Source: Competibacter_A sp002352125 (GTDB lineage Bacteria; Pseudomonadota; Gammaproteobacteria; Competibacterales; Competibacteraceae). From it: DNA of 64,000 nt. The notes under the pieces were generated by a model. That model did not search any database, was not told where the DNA came from, and saw nothing but the letters and a program-made list of their open reading frames with translations. Shown here piece by piece: positions 9,098 to 17,848 of this stretch. The DNA lies in the NCBI GenBank assembly GCA_035441325.1, contig DAOROA010000008.1:1-64000 (forward strand), written 5' to 3'. The position numbers and the translations under genes are program-made. Within the stretch, counting starts at the first letter, position 1, and each line of letters opens with the position of its first letter.

Positions 9098-9496
9098 TTA
9101 CTGCTTGGGCGGCTCGGCCGGCACGGCTGGCGTGGCCGGCATCGCGGGCTTAGCCGGCACGGCTGGCGTGGTCGGCACGGCTGGCGTGGTCGGCATCGCG
9201 GGAGACTTCGGTGCTCCCGGAACTGCGGACGCAGCGCCCCCAACCATTAGCAAATCTTTGTTTTTAGATAGTGTTTTGTCACCGATACCGGGCACTTTGG
9301 CTAGATCCTCCACCGATTTGAAAGGTCCGTTGGCTTCCCGGTACTTGACGATTTCGGCCGCTTTCGTCGGACCGATCCCCTTTAGCGCCTTATCTAACTG
9401 TTCGGCGGTCGCCGTGTTGATATCGACAGCCTGCGCGAACGCTACGGCCGAGGACAACACCAAGATCAATCCCAGCAACGCGTGCAAAAATTTCAT
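9098..9496 (-). CDS. Secreted ComEA-like helix-hairpin-helix protein with Pro-Ala repeat tail
   Basis: A 132-residue protein with a signal peptide (about residues 1-21, ending AFA-QA), then a ComEA-type double helix-hairpin-helix domain (DINTATAEQLDKALKGIG and VEDLAKVPGIGDKTL; residues about 24-85). The tail (about 90-132) is a Pro/Ala-rich repeat of the type TPAVP. ComEA-like HhH proteins bind incoming DNA in the periplasm and hand it to ComEC, whose gene is 2 kb downstream on the same strand. The repeat tail is a likely spacer or cell-wall-spanning segment; the exact length may vary between strains. Confidence 0.9.
   Translation of the reverse strand: MKFLHALLGLILVLSSAVAFAQAVDINTATAEQLDKALKGIGPTKAAEIVKYREANGPFKSVEDLAKVPGIGDKTLSKNKDLLMVGGAASAVPGAPKSPAMPTTPAVPTTPAVPAKPAMPATPAVPAEPPKQ
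9110..9205 (-). repeat. Imperfect 15-18 bp tandem repeat in the HhH protein tail
   Basis: The plus strand shows repeated GGCACGGCTGGCGTGG-type units (for example at 9119, 9156, 9175) with shorter GGCATCGCGGG variants between them. They encode the Pro-Ala-Val/Met-Pro repeats of the secreted HhH protein. Confidence 0.75.
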
Positions 9497-9656
9497 ATCT
9501 TGTCTCCTTTCCTTTTACGTTAACGGACGTTCGATGCCGGCGGATGAACCCGACACCGTAAAAACCATAGAAGCGAAACGCCGATAACACAACCCCGGTC
9601 GTCGCACCGTTATGGTAACCGTTCCACTAGCGCGACGAAAAGACAACCACTTAAAC

Positions 9657-10826
9657 TCAGCCGCTGGTTTTCATCACCAAATCGGGCATCGGCTTGATCG
9701 TGTTCCATTGTTGGCAACTCGGACAACACCAATGCAAGGATTTCACTACGAACCCGCAGTTGGCGCAGCGATAGCGCGCAGCATTGTTAAGCATCTGCGT
9801 GCTAATGCAATGTAAAGCCCGCAAGTCAGCATATTCTGTTCCCTCGCCCCGCGCTAGCTTGATTTCGACCAGACGGCGCAACCCGAGCAGAGTCGGATAT
9901 TCCCGCAACTCGCGTTCGAGGAACCGGAGGGCAACATCTTCGCCCTCCAGTTTCAGCAACCACTCGGCCAGAGCATCCGTGACTCGCCCACCATGATCCC
10001 GCTCCTGGACCTCCCGCAGATAATGTACCCATTCGTCGAGACGATTCAGCGTGCCGAAACATTGGCCGAGCGGCCCGATCACTTCGGGAAAATACCCTCG
10101 ATCCTGCCGCTCGACCGCTTGAAACGCCGCAATGGCCGCCCGATGATCCCCTATCCGCATCGCTAATCGACCCAGCAGCAAACTGGCGCGAGCACAGCCA
10201 GGATCGCGCGCTAACGCATCGAACAGCCACGTCTTGGCCTCGGCGTTCTCATCCTGCGAACTCGCCTCTTCTGCCAGCTCGCAACAAAAATGCGCGGTCT
10301 GTCGCCGTTTGGATTCCCCACCGATCTGCTCTAGCCGGTCACAGTAAGTGATCGCTTGGCGCCAGTCTTTTTCTTGCTGAAAAATGTAGATCAGGCGGGA
10401 TACCGCGATTTCCATGTGATCGGGCTGATCGACCAGCTCCCGAAACAACGCTTCGGCTCGATCGAACAGACCCGCCCGCAAATAATCCTCGCCGAGCTCC
10501 ATGACGGCCCGACGGCGTTGCTCGACCGTTAGATTGGTTCTGGCGATCAGACTGCCATGAATGTGGATGGCACGATCCACTTCGCCGCGGCGACGGAACA
10601 GATTGCCCAAAGCCAGATGAGTTTCGGCAGTATCCCGATCCACGTCGGCCATGCGCGTAAACACTTCGATGGCCTGGTCGGGCTTATCGTCGATCAGGTA
10701 GTTCAATCCTTTGAAATATTCGGCGTTGCGGACGGCGCTCTCGTTTCGCCCCGCATGCTCCCGCCGCGCCACCCACCAACCCGACGCGGCGGCAACCGGC
10801 AGCAGCAACCACAGCAATTCCATCAT
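9657..10826 (-). CDS. lapB: Lipopolysaccharide assembly protein LapB (YciM)
   Basis: LapB is an inner-membrane TPR protein that regulates LpxC turnover through FtsH and so sets LPS supply. The 389-residue protein has one N-terminal membrane helix (MELLWLLLPVAAASGWWVA), a TPR array (for example FKGLNYLIDDKPDQAIEVF and ETHLALGNLFRRRGEVDRAI), and a C-terminal rubredoxin-like metal knuckle with CANCGF and CPSCQQW. Length matches the family. It lies 25 bases downstream of lapA, the usual order. It ends the ihfB-lapA-lapB run. Confidence 0.97.
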   Translation of the reverse strand: MMELLWLLLPVAAASGWWVARREHAGRNESAVRNAEYFKGLNYLIDDKPDQAIEVFTRMADVDRDTAETHLALGNLFRRRGEVDRAIHIHGSLIARTNLTVEQRRRAVMELGEDYLRAGLFDRAEALFRELVDQPDHMEIAVSRLIYIFQQEKDWRQAITYCDRLEQIGGESKRRQTAHFCCELAEEASSQDENAEAKTWLFDALARDPGCARASLLLGRLAMRIGDHRAAIAAFQAVERQDRGYFPEVIGPLGQCFGTLNRLDEWVHYLREVQERDHGGRVTDALAEWLLKLEGEDVALRFLERELREYPTLLGLRRLVEIKLARGEGTEYADLRALHCISTQMLNNAARYRCANCGFVVKSLHWCCPSCQQWNTIKPMPDLVMKTSG

Positions 10827-10851
10827 GAACCAGCGGCGTCGGCTGATCGCT

Positions 10852-11154
10852 TCAACGAGCGTCCCGTCCCGCTTTCCTAGCCAATACGCTGATTTCCTGA
10901 TCCTTATCGGACACGGCTTGGCGCAACCGCGCCACCTGCCAGCGCAGCGGCAACACGACGAATGCCCCCACCAGAGCCGTTACCAGCACGCCAGCCGCAA
11001 AAGCGCAGATCACCACCAACGATAGCGGCTGCGTCGTCTTACCCAGTAGATAGTTGACGGTGACCGGATCGGCATGGAGCGTGGAAAATTCCACCCCGAG
11101 CAAAAGGACCACTAACAAAATTGCAGTTACCAGAAGAAACTTGAGCCAAGGCAT
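10852..11154 (-). CDS. lapA: Lipopolysaccharide assembly protein LapA (YciS, DUF1049)
   Basis: A 100-residue inner-membrane protein with two helices (about residues 5-22 and 44-70) separated by a short loop, followed by a basic coiled-coil segment (LRWQVARLRQAVSDKDQEIS). This is the LapA/DUF1049 pattern, and the gene is directly followed by lapB as in other gammaproteobacteria. LapA works with LapB in LPS assembly control. A clear intrinsic terminator lies between ihfB and this gene, so lapA-lapB probably use a separate promoter or read-through. Confidence 0.94.
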   Translation of the reverse strand: MPWLKFLLVTAILLVVLLLGVEFSTLHADPVTVNYLLGKTTQPLSLVVICAFAAGVLVTALVGAFVVLPLRWQVARLRQAVSDKDQEISVLARKAGRDAR

Positions 11155-11270
11155 TGGCTTCTCCTACCCGAACGGCTTGAAATCGGCGGATCCGAACGGC
11201 GGTCCGCTCCACAGCAACGTCGATTCTGGCACGTTGTCCACCCCGCTCTTTCAGCAAAAAATCGCGATAT

Positions 11271-11299
11271 AAAAAACCCACTTTATACCGTGGGTTTTT
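11271..11299 (-). terminator. Intrinsic terminator downstream of ihfB
   Basis: A 10-bp stem (AAAAACCCAC with GTGGGTTTTT) around an 8-base loop gives a GC core of five pairs followed by T6 on the minus strand. It is symmetric enough to work in both directions, but only minus-strand genes flank it. Confidence 0.88.
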
Positions 11300-11342
11300 G
11301 AACAGCTCGCGACAACCGATAGCTTACCGGATGGATCGGACG

Positions 11343-11648
11343 TCACAACAATTCGTCGGCACCACGGTAGTGGTCATTTACCCGCTCGCGCAATTCCTTG
11401 CCAGGTTTGAAGTGAGGGACGTATTTGCCAGTCAAGGATACAGCATCGCCGGTCTTGGGATTTCGACCGACTCGCGGTGGCCGAAAATGCAGCGAAAAAC
11501 TCCCGAACCCCCGGATCTCGATCCGTTCGCCGCTCGACAGCGATTCGCTCATCTGTTCCAACAAGGTCTTAACCGCTTGTTCTACATCTTTATAAGGAAT
11601 ATCGCTTCGTTTGCGCGCAAGAATTTCGATCAATTCTGATTTTGTCAC
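11343..11648 (-). CDS. ihfB: Integration host factor subunit beta
   Basis: A 101-residue HU/IHF-family protein beginning MTKSELIEILARKRSDIPYK, with the core GFGSFSLHFRPPRVGRNPKTGD that forms the DNA-bending beta arm. The N-terminal MTKSELI and the location after rpsA identify the beta subunit. IHF bends DNA at specific sites in recombination, replication and sigma-54 transcription. The C-terminal tail (LRERVNDHYRGADELL) is slightly longer than in E. coli (94 aa). The 136-base gap to rpsA could carry its own promoter. Confidence 0.97.
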   Translation of the reverse strand: MTKSELIEILARKRSDIPYKDVEQAVKTLLEQMSESLSSGERIEIRGFGSFSLHFRPPRVGRNPKTGDAVSLTGKYVPHFKPGKELRERVNDHYRGADELL

Positions 11649-11784
11649 GAGACCTCCCTACGCCAATGGCGATCGCCGTGGTTAGCACCACGCTGCCATA
11701 ATCCAGAATTCGGGCAAAACCACGGACCATCCGTAGCCGGCTGCGGATGGAGCGAGCGGCGACGTCCATGGCTTGCGCCCCCGC

Positions 11785-13458
11785 TCAATCGTCCTGCGCG
11801 CTCATCTGCTCCTTAAAGATGTCGCCCAGAGTCGCGCCAGTGCTGGACTTGCGGCTGTAGTCCTGCAGTGCTTCGGCCTCTTCGGCCATATCTTTGGCCT
11901 TGACGGACAAGGTAATCGTGCGGTTCTTGCGATCGACACCGACGAATTTGGCTTCGATCTCTTCGCCTTCCTTCAACACCGAGCGGGCGTCTTCGACCCG
12001 TTCCCGGGTCAACTCGGAAGCGCGCAGCGTACCTTCGACACCGTGGCCCAAATCCACCATGGCACCTTTAGCATCGACCGAGACGATGCGACCCTTGATC
12101 ACGCTACCCTTGGGGTGATCGGCCACGAAATTTGAAAAAGGATCCTTGTCGAGCTGTTTGATGCCCAGCGAAATGCGCTCGCGCTCAGGGTCCACCGCCA
12201 ACACCACCGCCTCGACTTCTTGGCCTTTCTTGTATTGGCGCACGGCTTCTTCGCCGGGCATATTCCAGGAAATGTCGGACAGATGAACCAGCCCGTCGAT
12301 TCCGCCGTCCAGCCCGATGAAGATACCGAAATCGGTGATAGATTTGATCTTGCCGGCAACGCGGTCGCCCTTGCCGTGGTTCTGGTCGAACTCTTCCCAG
12401 GGATTCTGCTGGCACTGTTTCATGCCGAGGGAGATGCGGCGGCGATCTTCGTCGATGTCGAGCACCATGACCTCGACTTCGTCGCCTAAGGCCACGACCT
12501 TGTTCGGGTTGACGTTCTTGTTGGTCCAGTCCATTTCGGAAACGTGGACTAGGCCCTCGACACCCTCTTCGATTTCCACGAAGCAACCGTAATCGGCGAT
12601 GTTGGTCACCTTGCCGAACACCCGGGTTCCCACCGGATAGCGGCGGGCCAAGGCAATCCAGGGATCGTCGCCCAGTTGCTTGAGCCCCAGCGAGACCCGG
12701 TTGCGGTCGCGGTCGAATTTGAGCACCTTGACCTTGATGGTATCGCCGACTGCGACCACCTCGGAAGGGTGCTTGACCCGCCGCCACGCCATATCGGTAA
12801 TGTGCAGCAGGCCATCGATGCCGCCCAAATCCAGGAACGCGCCGTAATCGGTGAGATTTTTGACCATGCCCTCCACGATCTGGCCTTCCTGGAGATTTTG
12901 CAGCAACGCCTCGCGTTCAGCGCTGTACTCCTGTTCCACCACAGCCCGCCGGGAAACGACTACGTTGTTGCGCCGCCGGTCGAGTTTGATAACCTTGAAC
13001 TCTTGTTCCTTGCCTTCCAGATAGCCGGCGTCCCGCACCGGTCGCACGTCCACCAGCGAGCCCGGCAGGAAAGCGCGAATCTCGCCGATATCGACCGTGA
13101 AACCGCCTTTCACCTTGCCGCTGATCAAGCCCTTGACGATCTCTTCCTTCTCGAAAGCTTGCTCCAAGGCACTCCAAATCCGGGCGCGCTTGGCTTTTTC
13201 GCGCGAGAGCCGGGTTTCTCCGAAACCGTCTTCGAGCGCGTCTAGAGCGACTTCGACCTGATCTCCGACTTTAACGTCGAGAACGCCTTCCTCGTTGTAA
13301 AACTGTTCGAGCGGAATCAGCCCTTCCGACTTCAGGCCGGCGTTGACGACCACGGCATCCTGTCTGATTTCCACCACCAATCCCTGGACAATGGCGCCAG
13401 GCTGCATTTGCTTGTCGACCAAGCTCTGTTCAAACAGTTCGGCAAAACTTTCGGTCAT
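11785..13458 (-). CDS. rpsA: 30S ribosomal protein S1
   Basis: S1 unfolds mRNA on the 30S subunit. The 557-residue protein has the six OB-fold S1 domains of the family, recognisable by repeats such as VKNLTDYGAFLDLGGIDGLLHITDMAW and VTNIADYGCFVEIEEGVEGLVHVSEMDW, and ends in the acidic MSAQDD. Length matches E. coli (557). The start has no good Shine-Dalgarno sequence (GAGCTATAACCCATG), as in E. coli, where S1 controls its own initiation. It sits between cmk and ihfB in the standard order. Confidence 0.98.
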   Translation of the reverse strand: MTESFAELFEQSLVDKQMQPGAIVQGLVVEIRQDAVVVNAGLKSEGLIPLEQFYNEEGVLDVKVGDQVEVALDALEDGFGETRLSREKAKRARIWSALEQAFEKEEIVKGLISGKVKGGFTVDIGEIRAFLPGSLVDVRPVRDAGYLEGKEQEFKVIKLDRRRNNVVVSRRAVVEQEYSAEREALLQNLQEGQIVEGMVKNLTDYGAFLDLGGIDGLLHITDMAWRRVKHPSEVVAVGDTIKVKVLKFDRDRNRVSLGLKQLGDDPWIALARRYPVGTRVFGKVTNIADYGCFVEIEEGVEGLVHVSEMDWTNKNVNPNKVVALGDEVEVMVLDIDEDRRRISLGMKQCQQNPWEEFDQNHGKGDRVAGKIKSITDFGIFIGLDGGIDGLVHLSDISWNMPGEEAVRQYKKGQEVEAVVLAVDPERERISLGIKQLDKDPFSNFVADHPKGSVIKGRIVSVDAKGAMVDLGHGVEGTLRASELTRERVEDARSVLKEGEEIEAKFVGVDRKNRTITLSVKAKDMAEEAEALQDYSRKSSTGATLGDIFKEQMSAQDD

Positions 13459-13671
13459 GGGTTATAGCTCAAAAAACCGGCGGTAACGGGCCGCCACGGG
13501 TTGGTTAGGACATGCGGTTCGTCGATGCGACCCCGAACCGGCGGCGACTGCTCTCCCGTCGCGACGAGAGCTTTCAGGGCCAGCGCCCAGAGCGTCCAGT
13601 CAGGCGCTCGATTCACTATGATTCAATCGAATAAGCGTAGTCTATGGAGTTCGCTGGCGCAAAGCGCGAGC

Positions 13672-14382
13672 TTAGCGAATTTCCGGCACAGCAAACCGTT
13701 CGGCGGCAAGCCCCAACGCCCAGCCGCACACTTCCGCGATACTCAGCCGAGTGGTATCCAGAACCTCCGCATCGCGAGCGGGTTCGAGCGGGGCCACCGC
13801 TCTTCGGATATCTCGACTATCGCGCGCAGCGATTTCTCCGGCCAGATTTTGAAGGTTAGCATCCAATCCGTTTTCTCTCAACTGCTTATATCGTCGTCGG
13901 GCGCGTTCTTCGCCGCTGGCGGCCAAAAATAGCTTGAGTTCGGCATCCGGAAAAACCACCGTTCCCATATCCCGACCGTCGGCGATCAACCCCGGAAGCC
14001 GGCGAAAATCCCGCTGCCGCTGCAATAATGCTGCTCGTACCATCGGTAAGGCCGCCACGCGCGACGCAGCGTCGCCGCAGGTTTCGCTACGAAGTTCGGA
14101 GCCGACTTCCGTTCCATCTAGCCGGATGCGCATGGCTCCCTCAAGGTCGGCCCAGAATTCGACATCCAATCCGGCGGCGACCGTTGCCACTCGACCTTCA
14201 TCTTCCAACGGCAAATCCCGGCGCAACGCCGCCAGCGCCGTCAGCCGGTACAGCGCACCGCTGTCCAACAGATGCCATCCCAGCCGGGCAGCCAGCCATC
14301 GACAAAGCGTGCCTTTGCCGACCCCGCTTGGGCCGTCCACGGTTATCACCGGCGCCGGTGTCTGCAACGTCGCTTCGCTCAT
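13672..14382 (-). CDS. cmk: Cytidylate kinase
   Basis: Phosphorylates CMP and dCMP. The 236-residue protein begins MSEATLQTPAPVITVDGPSGVGKGT with a P-loop GPSGVGKGT, followed by LDSGALYR, the GRDMGTVVFPDA motif and the RRYKQL lid, all CMP-kinase signatures. The frame is open to 14511, but the ATG at 14382 lies one base after the aroA stop and gives the normal length. The order aroA-cmk-rpsA is conserved in gammaproteobacteria. The 213-base gap to rpsA probably contains rpsA promoters. Confidence 0.97.
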   Translation of the reverse strand: MSEATLQTPAPVITVDGPSGVGKGTLCRWLAARLGWHLLDSGALYRLTALAALRRDLPLEDEGRVATVAAGLDVEFWADLEGAMRIRLDGTEVGSELRSETCGDAASRVAALPMVRAALLQRQRDFRRLPGLIADGRDMGTVVFPDAELKLFLAASGEERARRRYKQLRENGLDANLQNLAGEIAARDSRDIRRAVAPLEPARDAEVLDTTRLSIAEVCGWALGLAAERFAVPEIR

Positions 14383-14383
14383 G

Positions 14384-15697
14384 TCATGCCAGCTCCCGGA
14401 TCGCCAAGCCGGCATTTCGCGCCAGGGTCGCGAATCCCGGAAACGAGGTTCTGACGTTGGCGCAATCCCGAATCCGAATCGAACTTTTCGCACGCAGCGC
14501 GGCGATGGCAAAGCTCATGGCGATGCGATGATCGCCGCGACTGTCCACCGTTCCACCAGACAACGCGCCGCCCCGGATAACGATGCCGTCCGGCGTCGGC
14601 GCAGCGGCGATACCGAGTGCGGTAAGCCCATCGGCCATCACTTGAATCCGGTCGCTCTCCTTGACCCGCAACTCCTCCGCTCCGGTCAATACCGTCTCGC
14701 CCTCGGCACAGGCAGCGGCAACGAACAAGGCGGGAAATTCGTCGATCGCCAGCGGCACTAGATTTCCGGGAATACGGATACCGCGCAAGGGCGCATGGCG
14801 CACCCGCAGATCGGCCACTGGCTCGCCACCGGCCAACCTTGGGTTTAGCATCTTGATGTCGGCGCCCATCAACCGCAGGATGTCGATAACGCCGGTACGG
14901 GTCGGGTTGACGCCGACATGCTCCAGCACCAGATCCGACCCCGGCGCGATGCTGGCCCCGACCAGGAAAAATGCCGCCGAGGAAATATCTGCGGGCACAT
15001 CGATTTCGGTTCCGGTCAAGCGCCCGCCGCCGGTCACGGCCACGGTGCGATCACCTTCGCGCGTCACGGGATAACTAAAACCCTCCAGCATTCGCTCGGT
15101 GTGATCGCGGGTCGGAGCCGGTTCGGTGATGCGGGTGACGCCTTCGGCGTAGAGGCCAGCCAGCAGCAAGCACGATTTAACCTGGGCGCTCGCCATCGGC
15201 AACTCATAATCGATGCCGGTCAATTGTTGACCGCCGCCAATCCGCAACGGCGCTGTCCCCCGTGCCGTGCTGCCGATCCGGGCACCCATTCGCGCGAGCG
15301 GCTCCGTTACCCGCCGCATCGGCCGAAGAGTCAGCGAGGCGTCGCCGGTCAGTACCACATCGAACGCCTGGCCGGCCAGAATACCGCTCATCAGCCGCAT
15401 CGAAGTGCCGGAATTGCCCATGTCCAGCGGTCCGTCTGGCGCGCGCAAGCCGTGCAAACCAACGCCCTGCACTACGACACGGCCTTCTTCGGGGCCATCG
15501 ATATGCACGCCCATTGCGCGGAACGCTTTCAGCGTCGCCAGGCAATCTTCTCCTTCCAGAAAGCCGGTGATAGTCGTCACACCTTCGGCCAGCGAGCCGA
15601 ACATGATGGCGCGATGGGAAATGGATTTGTCGCCGGGGACCCGGGCGCGCCCATGTAGAGCACCGCCGGGTTCGACGACGAAAATCGGATCGGTCAT
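14384..15697 (-). CDS. aroA: 3-phosphoshikimate 1-carboxyvinyltransferase (EPSP synthase)
   Basis: Sixth step of the shikimate pathway. The 437-residue protein shows the signatures VPGDKSISHRAIM, GNSGTSMRLMSG and RVKESDRI, plus DHRIAMSFA near the C-terminus. LMSGILAGQ and the overall length resemble class II-like EPSP synthases more than the E. coli enzyme. It is 9 bases downstream of tyrA. In some gammaproteobacteria tyrA and aroA are fused; here they are separate genes in the same order. Confidence 0.97.
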   Translation of the reverse strand: MTDPIFVVEPGGALHGRARVPGDKSISHRAIMFGSLAEGVTTITGFLEGEDCLATLKAFRAMGVHIDGPEEGRVVVQGVGLHGLRAPDGPLDMGNSGTSMRLMSGILAGQAFDVVLTGDASLTLRPMRRVTEPLARMGARIGSTARGTAPLRIGGGQQLTGIDYELPMASAQVKSCLLLAGLYAEGVTRITEPAPTRDHTERMLEGFSYPVTREGDRTVAVTGGGRLTGTEIDVPADISSAAFFLVGASIAPGSDLVLEHVGVNPTRTGVIDILRLMGADIKMLNPRLAGGEPVADLRVRHAPLRGIRIPGNLVPLAIDEFPALFVAAACAEGETVLTGAEELRVKESDRIQVMADGLTALGIAAAPTPDGIVIRGGALSGGTVDSRGDHRIAMSFAIAALRAKSSIRIRDCANVRTSFPGFATLARNAGLAIRELA

Positions 15698-15706
15698 AGG
15701 GAAAAT

Positions 15707-16582
15707 TCAGTCGAGATAAAGATTGTCGCGGGCGCGCTTGGCCCGTTGAAAAGTAGCGAGAATCGCAGCGCGATCACCGGTGCGGATGGCCTCGGCCAGC
15801 CGTTCCAGATCGGCGCCGAACAGCGCGATCATTTCCAGCAATTGCTCGCGGTTTGCAAGGCAGATATCGTGCCACATTGTCGGATCGCTGGAAGCGATGC
15901 GGGTGAAATCCCGAAACCCGCCGGCCGCATAGCGAAAGATTTCCGCCCGGTCATCCAGTCTGGCCAAGGTATCGACCAAGGTATAAGCCAACATGTGCGG
16001 CAAGTGACTGGTTGCGGCCAGCACCGCATCGTGATGGCGCACGCCCATATCCACCACTTCGGCGCCAGTCAGCTCCCACATTTTTTTGACGAGATGATGC
16101 GCGGCGGCGGCGGTTTCCACCAACGGCGTCAAAATCACCCGTCGCTGCCGAAACAGGGTGGCAAACGAAGCGTCCACACCGCTTTTTTCGGTACCGGCGA
16201 TGGGATGGCCGGGCACGAAGTTGGGTAGAACCTGGCCGCAAACCCGCTCCACATCGGCCACCACGCTACCCTTGGCGCTACCCACGTCGGTCAGCACGGC
16301 GCCGGGCGACAAAGACGGGACGATGGCCCGCAAAACTGGCTCGATGGCGCCCAGCGGCACCGCGATCACCACCATATCCGCACCGGCAACCGCTCGGGCT
16401 GGATCGGTGTCGTAACGATCCACTACGCCCAGGCGAACGGCGGCGCGCAGATTGTCCTCGTTGCGACCGGAGCCGACCACTTCGGCCACTTCGCCCTTCT
16501 CGCGCAATGCGCGGGCCAGCGAGCCGCCGATCAAGCCGACGCCGATCACGCAGAGGCGTCGAATCAAGGGTTGCGCCGCCAT
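15707..16582 (-). CDS. tyrA: Prephenate dehydrogenase (TyrA)
   Basis: Oxidises prephenate (or arogenate) towards tyrosine. The 291-residue protein begins with a Rossmann GxGxxG motif (VIGVGLIGGSLARAL), followed by AVPLGAIEPVL, VGSAKG and GHPIAGTEKSG, and an all-helical C-terminal dimerisation domain. There is no fused chorismate mutase; the AroQ domain is on PheA. The start is one base after the hisC stop, so hisC-tyrA-aroA are translated as a unit. Prephenate versus arogenate preference cannot be read from the sequence. Confidence 0.96.
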   Translation of the reverse strand: MAAQPLIRRLCVIGVGLIGGSLARALREKGEVAEVVGSGRNEDNLRAAVRLGVVDRYDTDPARAVAGADMVVIAVPLGAIEPVLRAIVPSLSPGAVLTDVGSAKGSVVADVERVCGQVLPNFVPGHPIAGTEKSGVDASFATLFRQRRVILTPLVETAAAAHHLVKKMWELTGAEVVDMGVRHHDAVLAATSHLPHMLAYTLVDTLARLDDRAEIFRYAAGGFRDFTRIASSDPTMWHDICLANREQLLEMIALFGADLERLAEAIRTGDRAAILATFQRAKRARDNLYLD

Positions 16583-16583
16583 G

Positions 16584-17714
16584 TCAGCTTTTCAACACGC
16601 CGGCCAGCGCGTCGATCAGCCGGGCGTTTTCCGCTTCGGTGCCGATGCTGATCCGCAAAAATCGCGGTAGGCCGTAATTGTCCACCGGCCGGGCGATAAC
16701 GCCTCGCTTCAGCAATTCGAGGAACACTTCCCGCCCAGGCCGTCCAACGTCGATGCACAGGAAATTGCCGGCCGATGGCAACCAAGCCAAGTTTTGGCGG
16801 CGACAGAATTCCAGCAAGCACTTCATGCCGTCGCGATTGACCGCTCTGCTCCGTTCCAGATGCTCGAAATCGTCCAGCGCCGCCGCCGCCGCCGCCAACG
16901 CCAGGCTGTTGACGTTGAACGGCTCGCGTACCCGGTTCAGCAAATCGGCTACTTGGGGATGCGATACGGCGTAACCGACGCGCAGCCCGGCCAAGCCGTA
17001 AGCCTTGGAAAAGGTACGGGTGACGACGAGATTGGGAAAACGGTCGATCCAGCGCAAGGCGCTAGGGCAATCCATCTCTGCCTCGACGTACTCGAAATAC
17101 GCTTCGTCCACCACCACGATGACCGATTCGGGGACCGATGCCAGAAATCCTTCCAGCTCCGCCGTTTTCAGCCAGGTACCGGTGGGATTGTTGGGGTTGG
17201 CGACGAACGTCACGCGGGTCCGGTCGGAGATCGAAGCGCGAATCGCGGCGAGATCGTGACCGTACGGCATTTCATGGTCGGGCGGGTTGGCCTTGGCGAC
17301 GCGCGCCGTGGCGCCGATAGCCTGAGTAACGATGGGATAAACGGCGAAGGCGTGTTCGGAAAATACCGCCTCGTGCTCGGAAGTCAAAAATGCTCGCGCC
17401 ACCGATTCCAGCACGTCGTTGGAACCGTTGCCCAAGGTCAGCGCCGCCATCGGCACGCCCAGCCGGGCCGACAGTGCCGCTTTCAACTCGAAACCGTTGC
17501 CGTCGGGATAACGAGCGATATCGGGCAACGCCTCGCGCACAGCGGCCAGCGCCTTGGGGCTGGGGCCGAGTGGATTCTCGTTCGACGCTAGCTTGACGAT
17601 GTGGCTCAGGCCGTATTCCCGGCGCAGTTCGCTTTCCGGTTTACCGGGCTGGTAGGGTTGCAAGGTGCGCACGCCGGGAGCGGCGAGGGGCAAGAAATCG
17701 CAGGTCATGAGCAA
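16584..17714 (-). CDS. hisC: Histidinol-phosphate aminotransferase family (likely aromatic aminotransferase)
   Basis: A 376-residue class II PLP enzyme with LASNENPLGPSPKAL, NPNNPTGTW, VDEAYFEYV and the PLP-lysine motif TFSKAYGLAGLRVGYA. HisC2-type enzymes in this position, between pheA and tyrA, often transaminate aromatic keto acids as well as histidinol phosphate. Two starts are possible: TTG at 17714 with GGAG five bases before it, or ATG at 17708 with the same GGAG eleven bases away. A 134-base gap separates it from pheA and contains an 8-bp hairpin at 17784-17803 without a U-tract. Confidence 0.93.
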   Translation of the reverse strand: MLMTCDFLPLAAPGVRTLQPYQPGKPESELRREYGLSHIVKLASNENPLGPSPKALAAVREALPDIARYPDGNGFELKAALSARLGVPMAALTLGNGSNDVLESVARAFLTSEHEAVFSEHAFAVYPIVTQAIGATARVAKANPPDHEMPYGHDLAAIRASISDRTRVTFVANPNNPTGTWLKTAELEGFLASVPESVIVVVDEAYFEYVEAEMDCPSALRWIDRFPNLVVTRTFSKAYGLAGLRVGYAVSHPQVADLLNRVREPFNVNSLALAAAAAALDDFEHLERSRAVNRDGMKCLLEFCRRQNLAWLPSAGNFLCIDVGRPGREVFLELLKRGVIARPVDNYGLPRFLRISIGTEAENARLIDALAGVLKS

Positions 17715-17848
17715 CGGGACTCCATACGGGAAGGCCGGTTTTCGATAAACCTATCAGAAAGCTCGGGCGCGATATACAGCCATCTCCTCTGAAACCAGGG
17801 GAGCGAGCCGGAAGGCTAGGTTAGCGCAGTGTAATCCACAGCCGTCCT

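Noticed and set aside
11039..11281. 80-codon frame upstream of lapA
   Set aside because: Overlaps lapA in another frame, is mostly Arg/Val, and crosses the ihfB terminator; the conserved LapA start is clear.
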